DNA of 64,000 bases from Neoceratodus forsteri (taxonomy: Eukaryota > Chordata > Ceratodontiformes > Ceratodontidae): contig CM057458.1 of NCBI GenBank assembly GCA_016271365.2, forward strand, positions 204,820,501-204,884,500. Reading direction: 5' to 3'. Positions within the stretch are counted from its first letter, which is position 1; each line of letters opens with the position of its first letter. Below, one piece after another: positions 32,586 through 44,660 of this stretch. Made by a program: the position numbers and the translations under genes. The notes beneath the pieces were generated by a model. That model did not search any database and had not been told where the DNA came from. It worked only from the letters and a program-made list of their open reading frames with translations.

Positions 32586-34398
32586 AGTAAACTTTACTAA
32601 ACTTGATTGGAAAGAAGCAAGCAAAAATTAAAGAAAGGGATGAATAATACAGGATATACATGTCCGTAACCAACAAAGTGAGCACTGAACTAATTATCCA
32701 CAAGCTTGTTATAATTATGAGCAAATATTGTATTCCCAAACCAAAACTCATTCCAATCAAGTCATAAAAGATAACAATCCCCCATCCCACCTCCCACCGC
32801 AATCTCCAAAAGAAAAAGAAAAAAAAACACCCCCTCCCTCCCTTCCACCTTCCTCCAGAGACTGAGCTAATCCTAGTAGTGGCAAAAAAGGGAGCAGACA
32901 AGACAGGACAGAAGGGGAGCACTGTATTTCTGAAAAAGAAAGGGATACCAAGCTTATATGCATGTCCAGGTGCAACTTGTCCCAGCCTTCCCCAGGGTAG
33001 TGAGATGCCAGGAGCCCTAAGTAACCAACTATCCCCCAGCACCAAGAGTCAACAAAGCATAAAGGGGTTTCCATACCTGAGTATATTACTTCTTGGAGTC
33101 CAACATACTTGCAATAATACATTCGTCCTGAGGGGCAAAAAGCATTTCCTGATACCATTACACATAAGTTGGGATGGTCTGATCACACCAGTGTTGAAGA
33201 ATAATTTTCTTGGCACAGGCTTATATTAGAGCAATGTGTGGTTTCTGAATACAAATTAGGACCCCAGCAAAGTCCCTCAAAATGCAGATCTCAGATGTTA
33301 ATGCCTGGTGAAACCCCAACAAAAGATCCAAACACTGTCTGATATCCTACCAAAAAGGCTTAACCTTTTCACAGGTCCAGAGAATGTGAAGTAATGAACG
33401 CCACTCCCTCTGACACCTGGTACATAGGTCTGAAGTTACCCATGTTATAAAGTTTAATCAGGGTGTAAAACACATTGTATAAAATTTGAAACTGCATGAA
33501 ATGATATCTGTCCCATTTAATGTGTCTATAAATTGTCTTTTAGATGCAGGACCAGTCATGAGGGCCACCCTTGGAGGGAAGTGCCTGATCTCAAGAGTAA
33601 AAAAAATGAGGTACCCTCTCAGCAAGAAGCTCCCACAACTGGGCATGATAAAAGGCTATAGCATGAGATGTAGAGGTGACTGAAGTCAAGGGGATCAATT
33701 TATCCACATACCCACTAGACCAGACATCATCATCAAAGTGATGAAACAACATGTGCCTGAGTTGGAGATACTTAAAGCACATGGATGAGGGCCAAACCAA
33801 ATTTCTGTTGTGCCTCAGAAAAGGTGAGGAGCTTGCCAGCATGCACCAGGTGTTTGAAAGATAAAAACTCCAGAGAGGGACGGTACATCCAGGTCAGCAC
33901 TTTCCCAGCAATTTGTAGGTTAGGGTTCCCCAAAATAGGTGGAGTAATGTCTAGACAGGGTCCAAGTTTAATAAAAAACACAATTGTTCATAAACATGAC
34001 GAGAATAACTGATAGGAGTTTCTTTTAAAGAGCCAGGAATCTTTTGGAGGTGGGGATGTACAACAGGGCACAAGGGTTCAGGCCTAATTGGGAAAACAGT
34101 GAGCACTCAATGTCCAGCCAATGGGGTACTTAAACAGAGTCCGACTCCCCGAAGGCTGGGCAGAACCAGGAAAAATAACAGAAGCAGTGTACGGCCAAAT
34201 AATAATGGTAAACATTAGGGATATTTAAACCACGAGCTTATCTTGCCCTCATAAGTTTAGCCAGAGCTCTCTGAGGAGGTTTCCCCTACCAGAGAAATTT
34301 AAAGAAAATTCTGTTAATTTAGAGAAACCATGACTTGGGCAGAGCTGGGCTAAGCATTACGAGGGGATACAAAAGTCGCTAGAGAACATTTATTTATT

Positions 34399-34588
34399 TA
34401 TTTGCTTTTGATGACTGGGTAGGTGCACTAGGCAAGAAACCTGCCTATTTTCAGGAACGACCCGGGAGAATACAATTTACAATTAGTACAGTAAGACAAT
34501 TTACAATAGTACAGTAAGATAACAAGGAGTACAAAACACAACAATATAGCAAAGGCAAGTGGAGAGTACATGCGGCAAAAACACCATG
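34399..34588 (-). mobile_element. SINE-tail-like insertion inside L1 ORF2
   Basis: In plus sense it starts with an A/T-rich run, then TGACTGGGTAGGTGCAC, AGGCAAGAAACCTGCC and AACGACCCGGGAG. These match the tails of the SINEs at 4531 and 62193. It is flanked by ACATTTATTTATT at 34386-34398 and 34589-34601, a plausible 13-base target duplication. L1 ORF2 coding resumes on both sides. Confidence 0.65.
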
Positions 34589-36709
34589 ACATTTATTTAT
34601 TCAAACGGCCCCACAAAGACAAAAGCAGTAAAGACCAGCAATCTAGGTCAACCTGAATTTGAGTAATAACATGATCCAGATTAAACTGTTTCAGTTTAAG
34701 CAGATCAATACTAAGATATGTTCCTAAATATTTCAGTTTGTCCTTAACCCAAAGAAGGCCCAGGTGCTCCACACTAGCACACAGAGCAGCAATATTCAGA
34801 GGCATAACCTCTGTTTTTGAACAATTTAGCTTGTAATTGGAAATTACACTGAATTGGGTTATGATATCCAAAATAGCTGGTAATGAAATGGAAGGAGACA
34901 TAACTTGCAGAAGAATGTCATTTGCATAAATAGATAATTTATAGTATGAGGGGCCTATGGAAATACCATAAACCTGAGGGAACAGATTCATTTTCCTAAT
35001 CAGTGGCTTGAGGTATAAATGAAATAAAAATGGAGATAAGGGACAACCCTGATGCATTCCTTGCTGCAAGAGGAAAGAGTCAGATGAGACCCCATTACAA
35101 AGAATACATGCCAAGAGGCTAGTGTAGAGCACCTTGAGTCAACTGATAAATTCAGAGGGAAAGTCGTATCTTGGGAGCAGGTGGAAAAAGTAGTCCCAGG
35201 AGATCCTATCAAAGGCTTTCTCCACATCAGGGGAGGTTAGAACTGATGGAATGGGAGAGTCCCTGGCCACAGAGATAAGATTCAAGAGTTTCCGAAGGTG
35301 ATCAGTGGACAGTCTCCCCGACACAAATCCCACCTGCTCCCTACTGAGGAGACAGTCCCATACAGAATTTAACCTAGTGGGCAGAATTTTAGTCAAGATT
35401 TTTAAATCAACATTGATTAAGGATATGGGTCTATAATCAGTGACTAATGAGTGATCCCGGCCTGGGTTGGGCAGGACCACTATAATAGCAGCCGTAAATA
35501 AGAGGTCTGAAAGACTGTGTGAAAAAACATACTGAAACATGTCAAGAAGATGCAGCACTAACAGCTCTTTGAATTTCTTACAGAAATTCAAAGAAAAGCC
35601 ATCTGGACCAGGAGCTTTTTTGGGACCTAGAGAGGCTATCACCTTGTACACTTCTAGGAGAGTCAAGGGAGCTTTTAGCAGCTCGACCTGAGCCTCTCTC
35701 ACTAAGGGCAGATCCAGGTCCTGAAGGATGGTATCAAAACAGGAAAGATCAAAAGGATCCAGGGGAGCCGCACACAGAGAATGGTAAAAGGCCTGAAATT
35801 GTGAGATTATATCTTTAGGAGAAGTGACAAGGTGGCCAGACACTGTCCAGAGAGATGGAACAATCCTGCCTGCCTTTTGAGTATGCAAGGCGAGGAGCTT
35901 TCTAGCCTTTTCTCCTTGATAAAAATACTTGGCTCTGGTATGCAAAAGGAGATGTTCAGTTCTTTCTTCAAGCAGGTCATTATACCGGGCCCGAAGGGCT
36001 TCAAGTTGCTCCCAGTCTGGCTGTGGGGAGGAATCAGAGAGCTCCTGCTTGGCCGCCCTAATCTGCGACAGGAGAGAGGAGGTGGCCTGGGATATCTCTC
36101 TCTTCCATCTGGTAGCCAGTCATATAATTTCACCTTGAAGGGCGCATTTAAACGAGCCCCAAAGGATGTCGAGCATTAGCATCGTGGGTGAATTGAGAGC
36201 AAAAAATTCAGAAATAAAGTGCTGTAACTGGTCAGCCACCTCTGGAAGCATTAATAACTGATTGTTAAAGTGCCAAGTTTAATCTTGTACCAGGGAGGGA
36301 GCAAGATTGACCTATAGTATAGCCGTGTGATGGTCAGAGACTACCTTGGCACCATAATGGCTTAGAACAACACCTGGCAGTGCTTCAGTGATCAGTAGGA
36401 AAAACTCAATATGTGAAAAGGAGTTATGTGTGATACAGTGAAAGGAATAATCTTTTGTAACTGGGTGTAAAATCTTCCAGGGGTCCTGAAGCCTTAAAGA
36501 ATCAATAAAATCTCACAGGGCAAGCTGGCTTAGGGTGAGAGCATGACCATGTCTCGAGGTCCTATCCAGTTCATTATCTAGAACCTCATTCCAATCCACA
36601 GCAAGTATCATGGGAAGAGAGGCACATTGAGACAATATAGAGATGAGCTGGGGAAAAAAGGAAGGATCTTCCATGTTAGGTCCATAAACCGATCCACAAA
36701 TCACCTCCA

Positions 36710-37139
36710 GACTGTTAGGCATATAATATTGATATGCACTTTGTATAAAAAGGTTAGGGATCAATTACTGAAGGATTATTTAGAAATTTATGTAGATTCT
36801 AGTCAGGATCTGGTATTCATCCTGCTGCACCCTCAATGTCCAGATGAAGCAATATTGACTGCTAAATTTTTGAGTTCTATAATTAAGAGCAAAAAAAAAG
36901 AAATTATAGAATGTTAAATCATAAGTAGAGATGGGCATGACATTATAAGTAATGCTGGAACCATGTTCTAGAACTTTTAATATTTTTAATGTTTCTATAG
37001 GAGAGTTATTGTATAGTATATTTTTGTCTTTCTCTGCTGCATACATGTTTAGTCTGTGTAATATTTTTTGTAAATACTGTAAATAATCATGATACTGTTT
37101 GTATCCTGGTTGATCAAATAAAGAAATTGAATTGAATTG
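36710..37139 (+). mobile_element. 5'-truncated LINE 3' end (L2-like) inside L1 endonuclease
   Basis: A plus-strand frame reads TVRHIILICTLYKKVRDQLL and later CPDEAILTAKFLSSIIKSKK to a stop near 36917. This is like the C-terminal end of vertebrate LINE reverse transcriptases (H-x-L-x-x-C-x-x-Y...R). A 3' UTR follows, ending AATAAAGAAATTGAATTGAA. The ATTGA tandem tail is typical of poly(A)-free LINEs. ACCTCCA at 36703-36709 and 37140-37146 is a likely target duplication. Confidence 0.65.
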
Positions 37140-37469
37140 ACCTCCATATGTCCTAATAGAGCTCTCACAAAAATACAGTATATTTGCCTTGAGGGTCGCT
37201 CATTTACTGGAGGAGATGGAATGGGACAGACCTGGACACCAGAATGACCACACCTCTTCTTCTAGAGTCTGTTCCTGAGCCAAGCACCTGTCCAACCCAG
37301 GGACATCATAACAACGGCACCTGGGCTGGGGGAGGGTGGGTTTCTTGAAGAAAAGCTATGTCAACCTGCAGCTTGAGAAGGTGTAACAATATTTTTGTGT
37401 GCTTCATTGGGGACTGGACCCCTTTTATGTTCCAGGAAGAATACCTAAAATTATGGGCCATACATGCTG

Positions 37470-39140
37470 TAAGATATAGGCAAAGTCGGGAAGATACATC
37501 AGCTCCTCTAGAAAGGCCCAAGGATCTGAACATTATGTCAGCCAAACTCCAGAGAAAAACCCCAAGCCCCCAACCCCCTTCCTCAACCCAAACAACCCTC
37601 AACAATCCCCATACAGTTAGATGACACACAAAGAACCAGGTTAACAAAATCAGACCAAAGAGTCCCCACCCACCCACTCCGTTCTCCCCAAACAGATACT
37701 AGAAATAAAACCAGTAGTAATACCTCCCAAACAAGATCCTCCCACTCCACCCAACCACCCCTCCCCAGACAACACAGAGCAATCCCCATACATTAAAGTC
37801 AAAACATGAAATCTTAACAAGGAATCTAAGTCAGAAAAATCCCACCCCACCCTCCCACCCACCACAAAAAGACCAGTAAACCAAACCATAGGAAGTTCCA
37901 TCCACCCCACCAAATACCCACATCCCACCAATAATATCGACCCCTACCCCCTATCTATCTGGTGCATGAGGCTCCAGCCTAACATAGCCCTGTGCCCCAC
38001 AACAGCCAGTGCCCCCTCCCCCCACATACTATCTCAAATATAATAAAGCAAACTACCTAACTAAACAAAAAAACTTGACAGACAGCATACAGTCTATACA
38101 GTGCACTTGGATTAAAACATGGCTAAGAACAAAAAATTGAACAACAATGTCCTTGAGAACCTTTACAAACACAAATAAATAAATATAAGATCCTCCACAA
38201 TGCAGGTGATCCCAAATATAATAGAGCCCCAGACCCAGTGCACATGTAGTGGCCTCCCTCTGATTATAAAAAAGAAAAACAGATAGGAAAGTCCACCTAC
38301 ACAATATCCCAAAGGCATAACTCACCAGTACCACTTCCTGCAGCATCCAGTTCTGAAGTCCCAGTGTTAAATCAAGCATGTGCAAGGATCCACTGCAAAT
38401 TCCGAAACACACCAACACGGGAATATTACCATGCTGACTACCGACAGGATGCTCTCCAAACAGAAGCAAGTTAGTGCGGAACTGAAAAGATGACATGATG
38501 TTCCGAGTCCAGACTTAGATAGAAAGAGGACAGTAGTAGGAACCCCAAAACACCCACTGGAATAAGTGCCCATCAGGAGATCACAATGCCAAGGTACAAT
38601 GATGCTGACGAGAGAGCTTGGGACCACACCGGAAGTACAGACAGTAATCCAGTCAGACAATCCAGAAGAGAACACCAGCACCAGGAAGGGAAGGGCAAGG
38701 AGGACATTGATCAATGTTGAACCTTTGAAGAAGAAAGCAGTGAGGGAGTGAAATGGGGGAAGCTGCCCAACGATCAACAGGTCTGGAATGTGTGATGGGG
38801 TATCATCGAGGGCAGGCAGAACAGTACAGTCCAGCACTGATAAGGGGTTGAGGTCACCAGGGTTGAAGGGGTGGGACACTCCCATAAAAAAAATTCCCAA
38901 AACAGCAGCAAACAGGGGAGCAGGTGTAACAATGCAGGAGGTCCATACCACCAAAGGCAAAATTGGGAAAGTGGAGGAAATAATCCATGGCTCCATGAGT
39001 AGCTCAGCATAGAGGCATGAAGATGAATATAGCTAGGTCCAGTCCAGGGATCCAAAATAGCTCACTACAAAGGGAGTAACATTCACTTTTCTCAAACACA
39101 GGAACTCACAACAACCATTATGCTCACCCTTTCTTTAAAG
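37470..39140 (-). other. L1 inter-ORF region
   Basis: About 1.6 kb lies between ORF1 and ORF2. In plus sense 37560-38040 is unusually rich in C and A (repeated ACCCCCCACCCA-like words). Frames here read low-complexity Gly, Trp, Val and Leu and are not credible proteins. 38053-39100 has frames up to 209 codons with hydrophobic low-complexity translation and no motif. No separate insertion could be delimited. Confidence 0.4.
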
Positions 39141-39149
39141 AGCTCCGGC

Positions 39150-39976
39150 AGCTACTGTTTGAGACCCTGAGTTGCAAGTTCCACTGTTTCAAAAGAATGG
39201 CAGGAGTTTTGGAGCATCACCTGGAGGTGAGCTGGGTACAACATCCTGAACTTGATCCCCACGGTTATGAGCTTAGCCACCATGATGTGAAAGGCAGCAC
39301 GTTTCTGGTGGGTCCCAGCTGGGAGGTCCTGGGTTACTCGCAACTTGGTGCCCTCCCACAAGATTTCTTTCAAAAACCTGGTCTTTTGGATTATGTGTTA
39401 CTTATCCAGAAAATTGAGAAGTTTAAGCATGAAGAGGTAGGGGAGAGCCAGGCAGGGGTTTCAGGCAGAGGGAGTAGTGTGCTGTCTCAGCAATGTACGT
39501 AGGGCCATTGGGAGAGGGGCCTGTCACCCACTCAAGGAATTTTTGTGCAAAAAGGATTGGAGTGGTTCCTTCTGCTCCCTCCAGGAGCCCAAAAACAATG
39601 AGATTGTTATGGCAGCTTCTCCCCTCTAAGTCCTCCATTTTGACTCAAGTCTGCTAATGCATTGCTGCAAAAAGGTAGTCTCTGAGTCATGACTATCTCT
39701 CACTTTTTTCTGTTGAGGAGGTTCTTGCTTCCACATCCCCTATACACCTGCTCAAGTCACCAATGTCAGATCGGAGAGATTTCAGCTCCCCTGTAAGCTC
39801 TTTGAGAGTGTCCTTAAAGGCACAATCTCCATCAAAAAATGCTTCGCAGAGGCCCTCATGGGAGTAGTGGAGTGGCCGGAGCCCAAGCCCTGGGCCTTTG
39901 GCCACTTAGCATGCTTATCCGGTGTCTGCGGGGATGTATATCGTGGTCCAGCTGGCTTCATCTCGACTTCAGACAT
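39150..39976 (-). pseudogene. L1 ORF1 RNA-binding protein (broken)
   Basis: Minus-strand pieces follow the L1 ORF1 order. The N-terminal piece (39693-39976) has KDTLKELTGELKSLRSDIGD, a coiled-coil-like stretch. The middle piece (39423-39638) has RSCHNNLIVFGLLEGAEGTT, matching the start of the RRM (usual SRRNNLRIxGIPE). The C-terminal piece (39152-39373) has LWEGTKLRVTQDLPAGTHQK and a RMLYPAHLQV block, matching the L1 C-terminal domain (usual Y-PAKL). ORF1p trimers coat the element RNA as a chaperone. At least two frame changes separate the pieces. L1-type RRM and CTD, and no zinc knuckles, distinguish it from the Tx1-type ORF1 at 4.8-6.9 kb. Confidence 0.8.
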
Positions 39977-39990
39977 CTTTATTGGGATTC

Positions 39991-40554
39991 ATACACAAAT
40001 CACACAGGATGTTTCAGACGAGTTGTAAAACAGGATCCTCAACCCAAAAAGTGTAGAAAACATGTTTAGAAGGTAGAAATTAACAATATAAAGTGGTATG
40101 GAAGGGAGCACTGGAGAAGAGCACCTACTCAGCAGAGAGCATCGTGTGACTCCAAGGGGTGGATTTTAACTGTATAAGTAGTGGGTATGTGGTGTGTGAA
40201 GGTGAGTGGTTAGGTTTTCTGTTTATTAGTTGAGTGTATGGGTGTGAGTGGATTTCAGTTATTAGATTAAGCAGTAATAAGCATTGTGCTTTGGAAATCA
40301 TTGCGGGCAAGGAAATTAGCTTTCTGGGATGTGCAAAGGTCTGGGGCAGGCACAGATAACCTAAGAGCCATTCCAGTTACACGACCTTCAGCCTTTCATC
40401 AATCAACCTGCATGGCGCTGTCAGGAGGTCAGAGTTGGAAGACACCAAAATGGTCAGTTGTGGCAGGGCACTGTAGGCACAATGGAGGTGAGCAGCATAG
40501 AAGTGGTTAGGTGTAGGAGACGCCCTGGGTTTAGCTGGAACCTGGAGAGAGGCC
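39991..40554. other. no clear gene
   Basis: Short frames only. The part near 40290-40550 may be the 5' leader of the L2-like LINE that follows. Confidence 0.3.
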
Positions 40555-40599
40555 ATACGTGTTTGGTGCCTGTCCCCAGGTAGCCTGTAGGGCTGCAAC

Positions 40600-43500
40600 A
40601 CCTACCTGTCACCTTAGTGCTGTGCTCTGCAATGCCAGATCAATCAGAAATAAGACTGCAATTATAGCGGACTTGATTTCTACTGTCAATCTGGATTGCA
40701 TTACAGAGACCTGGGTGGGTGACAATGCTGGGCCAGTTTTGGAAGCAGCCACCCCCTCCCCCAGTATTCTGTAGTGCACTCTTCTAGGGTGGAATGCAGA
40801 GGCGGGGGAGTGGCCCTCTGTTTTAGATCCAACCTGGGCTTCACTGTGCACCACATGGAACTACCATTTCCTTCGAATGTGTATCTGTGCATGGGGGTCT
40901 GGGTGCAGGTTACAGGATCCTCCTGATTTCCTGCCCCCGCTGGGGTGGTGAGAGAGTTCCTGCAGGAGGTGGCAGATTTCATTGTCAGCAAGGTGTTGGA
41001 GGCCCCCAGATATTTGGTGCTGGGGGACTTCAACACATGGACCGACGATGAATCCTCTAGGCTTGGTTCCAACCTCGTCCAGATGATGACATCTCTGGGC
41101 CTGTCACAAGAAGTTACTTCCATGACCCATGATGGTGGCCACATGCTGGACCTGGTGTTCTCACTGGGGCTTGAGGTAGGTAACCTCAAGATTGATCAGA
41201 TCTGTTGATCTAATCATTGCACGGTGAGGTTCTTGGTCAGGGCCCCCCTCAAGATCCCTCCCCCTGTGGAGATGGTCAGCTACTGCCCTTTGAGGGGCTT
41301 GTCGCTGGAGGGATTTCTGGCAGTGGCTGACCTATCTAGTGCAGGTGCTGCATGTGCGAAGGGCATGAGTGGGGCAGTTGCCACTTATAATAAGGCGATG
41401 TCCAATGCTCTCGATGCCCTTGCATCAGTCGATGTATGGCCCAAATCTCTTCACTTGAGATCTCCATGGTTTGATGGAGAGCTCAAGATGATGAAGATTA
41501 AGGGTCAGAAGTTAGAGCAACTTTGGTGGAAGACCAAGCTAGAGGAGGCCAAACTGGCTCTGCGTACTCACTACGGTGAATACTAGGGGGCAATCAACTG
41601 TAAGAAGGTAGTGATCCTGTCCCAGGTGATTGCTGCAGTGAAGAACTGACCAACATTGCTGTTTCAGACTGTAGACAGGCTTTTACATCTGTTCTGTCTG
41701 CAGCTGAAAAAAAGCTTTTACTGATTCTCTGTGTGAGGAGTTTGTTCGGTTCTTCTCTGATAGGGCGTCCCCTATTTGGTAGGGAATCCCATCAGTGAGC
41801 CGGATTACAGCATAGATACATAGATGGACACTGTTGGCAGATAAGGGCCTATGGTCCACCCAGTCTGTCCATTTAAGCTTGTAAGTTCACTTTATGTTTT
41901 TCTAGAAGTCTGTTGCCCCTTACCCTGAGCTCCAGAATTTCCTTATATCTATCCCATGCATTCTTAAATCCCATGATTGTTTCAGCCCCAACTACTTCCT
42001 CTGGTACAGGCATGCAGTGATCGCCTAGGGCATCGCAGAAGAATGCCACCTGTTTGGGGTGAGTTTTTCAACCAGTAGAAGTGGCCAATGTCATTGAGGT
42101 TGTTTCCGGGCTGAAGCACATATATTGTGAACTGGACCTGGTACCAACGTGTTTCTTGATAGGATGTGTTGGTTCTGTTGTCCAGTGTTCTCTGTCAGAG
42201 GGGGTCTTTCCGGATTCCTTGAAAGAGACTCTGGTGAGACTGCTTCTGGAAAAACATTTTTAGACCCTGACATCTTGGCGAATTATTGACCAATGTTCAA
42301 CCATCCATTTCTGGGAAAGATTGTAGAGAAAATTGTGGTGCAACAGCTTGAGGAGCACCTTGTGGCCTTTGACATCTACTAGCTTCTCCAGTCTGGATTT
42401 CGTGCTAAGCACAGCACCAAAACAGCGACAGTTCAGGTGCACAATAACCTCCTTAGGGCGAGCAATAGAGGGGAAGGGTCAATTATCATTCTCCTTTATC
42501 TCTCCTCAGTATTCAATACGGCAGACCATGTTGTGTTGCTTGACCATCTCAGAGAGTACTGTGGGCTTGCTGGCACTGTCATCTTCTGGTTTGAGTCCTG
42601 CCTTGCTAACAGGAGGCAATTGGTAGTGATAGGAAACTTCTCATCCTCCTCGAGTCTCCTGTCCTGTGGAGTACTTCAGGGTTCTGTCTTGTCTCCAGTG
42701 TTGTTTGCTGTATACATGCTGCCCCTGGGTGAGCTCATTAGAAAGTACAATATGGGTTTTCATTGCTATGCTGATGATACCCAGTTGTATCTTTCCTTTG
42801 CCCCTGGAACATCTGATGCTGTGGATGTGCTTAACAGCTGCTTGGCCAAGATTAATGACTGGATATCCTCTAGCTGGTTGTGACTGAACCCTGATAACAT
42901 GGAGGTTCTTGTAGTGGAGTTGAACTGAAGGCATGATAGGATTGCCTCTTGCGTGGCAAGTGGTCTCTTCCTGGGGTCTAAGCAGTTGATGGCTTCTTCT
43001 AGGGTATGCGATCACAGTGTGTTACTAGATGATGTGCTGATGTTCGAAGTCCCGGTATCGTCTGTTGTCCAGGGTGGTTTCTACCACTTGGGGAACATCA
43101 CTAGGATCAAATCCCTAGTTCCACCTGAGGACCTCCCTACCCTGGTGCATGCCTTTGTGATGTCCAGGCTTGATTACTGTAATGCACCCTACTTCGGGGT
43201 CTCTGGAGATACCTTCTGCTAGCTGCAGCTGCAGCTGGTGCAGAATGCTGCTGCCAGATTGCTGATGGGACTTTCCATGTTCAGTCATGTAAGGCCGGTG
43301 CTGTGAGAACTGCACTGGCTGCCAGTCAGGTGGAGGGTTATCTTCAAAGTGGTCTTACTCACTTTTAAGGCCCTGCATGGACTAGGCCCTATCTATCTGA
43401 CCTCCTAACACCTGCTGCTCCAGTCTGCTCCCTCCATTCCTCCTCTAGGCGCCTCCTAAGCATTCCAAGGACGAGATTAAAAACTGCCAGTGACCAGGCA

Positions 43501-43610
43501 TTTAGTGTTGCTGGCCCCATCCTTTGGAATTCATTACCACCTGCTGTTAGGGAGGCCCCTTCATTAGAGGTTTTCAAGGGCCACCTAAAAATCTTTTTGT
43601 TCACCCTGGC
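40600..43610 (+). pseudogene. L2-type ORF2: endonuclease and reverse transcriptase (broken)
   Basis: The endonuclease begins CNARSIRNKTAIIADLIS (40628-40680), with DCITETWV (catalytic Glu). It continues in another frame at 40945 with YLVLGDFNTWTDDES, HMLDLVFS and a SNHCTV block (usual SDHxxV, Asp changed to Asn). After the CR1 insertion come SEGVFPDSLKETLVRLLL, LGKIVEKIVVQQLEEHL, a domain-A equivalent reading LYLSSVFNTADHVVLLDHL (usual LDLSAAFDTxDH; the catalytic Asp is changed) and GVLQGSVLSPVLFAVYMLPL. YADDTQLYLSF is intact at 42766-42798. C-terminal blocks RLDYCNAPYFGV, LVQNAAARLL and HWLPVRW follow to about 43400. The enzyme would have mobilised by target-primed reverse transcription. Stops and the altered catalytic residues show it is inactive. 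Confidence 0.8.
41811..42006 (-). mobile_element. CR1 LINE 3' end inserted in the L2 element
   Basis: In plus sense: CATAGATACATAGATGGACA, GGCAGATAAGGGCC, CACCCAGTCTGTCCAT and, further on, ATCCCATGCATTCTTAAATC and ACTACTTCCTCTGGTA. This is a CR1 3' UTR plus the last codons of ORF2 in reverse. It differs enough from the 12.7 and 50 kb copies to be another subfamily. L2 coding resumes about 60 bases beyond its right edge. Confidence 0.75.
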
Positions 43611-43739
43611 CTTCCCAGATATACCGCTTTAGATAATTAGCTATCTGATCCTCTTTTTAAAACTTGCTTCTGTATTTTATCCTGTTTTAATTATATTTTA
43701 TTAATTTTAATGATATTTATGTATATAATAATAAATAAT

Positions 43740-44660
43740 AATAGTAATAAAATTTATTTGTATGGTGCCTTATCCAAAGCCAAGGCACCTCACATTTAAA
43801 AAAAACAATGACAGTATAAAATATAACAAATTTCAATAAAATCATACAGATATCCATAAACTAAAACAAGAGGCTCAGTTAATAAAAGCTTGATGCCATG
43901 AATATGTTTTTAATGACTGCTTGAATCCCTCCACAGTTGTGCACTCCCGAATCCGACGGGGTAGAGAATTCCAAAGGATAGGGGCTACAAACTCAAAAGC
44001 TCTCACCCCCAAGATTTTAAACATACCCTTGGAATCTCTAGCAACCTCTCGCTGGCTGAGCGGAGTGATCGTTCGGGGTAGTAGGGAACCAGGAGCTCTT
44101 TCAGATAGTCTGGGCCCAGTCCGTGTTGGGCTTTAAAAGTCAGCAAACCGACTTTAAAGGTGATCCGTCACTGTACTGGCAGCCAGTGCAGTTTGCGTAG
44201 CACCGGTGAAATATGACAGGATCATGAAGATTCCACCAAGAGCCGGGCCACTGCGTTCTGCACCAGCTGCAAGCTATGGATTTCTACCCCAGGAAGCTCT
44301 AGGTAGAGGGAGTTGCAATATTCTAAGTGTGAGGAGACAAAGGCGTGGATCAATGTAGGAAAGTCAGAGGATGGAAACAGATGCCTAATCTTGGTGATAT
44401 TCTTAAAATGGTAAAAGGAAGTTTTGACAACAGCCGACACCTGCGAATGCAAGGTCAGCCCTTCGACAAAAATTACCCCCAGGTTACGTACCTGTTCAGA
44501 GGTCGGTAGTGAGACACCACCGAGAAAAATTCCCGAGGGCGAACCTTCCCCCGACGCCCTATCCGATGACCTGGATCCACAACCAACACCTCAGTTTTAT
44601 CTGAGTTCAACTTTAGCCACTGGAATCCATCCAAGCCTGGCTTTCTTTCAGACAATTAAT
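43740..44660 (-). mobile_element. L2-clade LINE 3' fragment, opposite orientation
   Basis: Minus-strand pieces read WLKLNSDKTEVLVVDP (44473-44655), then SAVVKTSFYHFKNITKIRHL, HAFVSSHLEYCNSLYLEL and LQLVQNAVARLL (44222-44452). WNSLPRRIREC and GFKQSLKTY-like blocks follow at about 43900-43990. These match the C-terminal half of L2 reverse transcriptase. The 3' UTR ends in (TTATTA)-rich DNA near 43740, facing the tail of the plus-strand L2. Confidence 0.75.

Larger units (their letters stand above)
33200..37461 (-). pseudogene. L1 ORF2: endonuclease, reverse transcriptase, C-terminal domain (broken)
   Basis: The likely start is the Met at 37461 (MAHNFRYSSWNIKGVQSPMK), followed by DIAFLQETHPP with the catalytic QET. 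After the nested LINE come LEVICGSVYGPN and a block ending AVDWNEVLDNELDRTS (usual GDFNxVLxxxxDR). The RT is in 35139-35945 and 34593-35132: LGPKKAPGPDGFSLNFCKKF, TDYRPISLINVDLKILTKIL, DVEKAFDRISWDYF, GMHQGCPLSPFLFHLYLKPL and YANDILLQ (the YADD box with Asp changed to Asn, 34918-34929). A C-terminal RC-containing block near 33400 corresponds to the Cys-rich end. This protein would nick DNA and reverse transcribe element RNA. Frame changes and the Asn substitution show it is dead. Confidence 0.8.
32590..39990 (-). mobile_element. long L1-clade LINE with two nested insertions
   Basis: Minus-strand order: ORF1 (39976 to 39150), a long G/T-rich inter-ORF region (to about 37460), ORF2 endonuclease and reverse transcriptase (37461 to 33200), then a 3' UTR to about 32590. 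A LINE 3' end (36710-37139) and a SINE-tail piece (34399-34588) interrupt ORF2. The composition (L1-type ORF1 without zinc knuckles, AP endonuclease, L1 RT, Cys-rich C-terminus) fits the L1 clade. All frames are broken. Confidence 0.75.
40555..43700 (+). mobile_element. L2-clade LINE, nearly complete ORF2, with nested CR1 end
   Basis: The plus-strand element runs from the endonuclease (40615) through reverse transcriptase to a 3' UTR with an A/T-rich, TAATAA-containing tail near 43700-43750. A minus-strand CR1 3' end (41811-42006) lies between endonuclease and palm. The block wording is that of vertebrate L2 rather than CR1 or L1. Confidence 0.75.

Noticed and set aside
37306..38040. Minus-strand Gly/Trp/Val-rich frames upstream of L1 ORF2
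   Set aside because: Low-complexity translation of a C/A-rich inter-ORF region; only the part from 37461 leftward has endonuclease motifs.
38367..38996. 209-codon minus-strand frame as a membrane protein
   Set aside because: Hydrophobic but low-complexity, lies inside the L1 inter-ORF region, and no family is recognisable.
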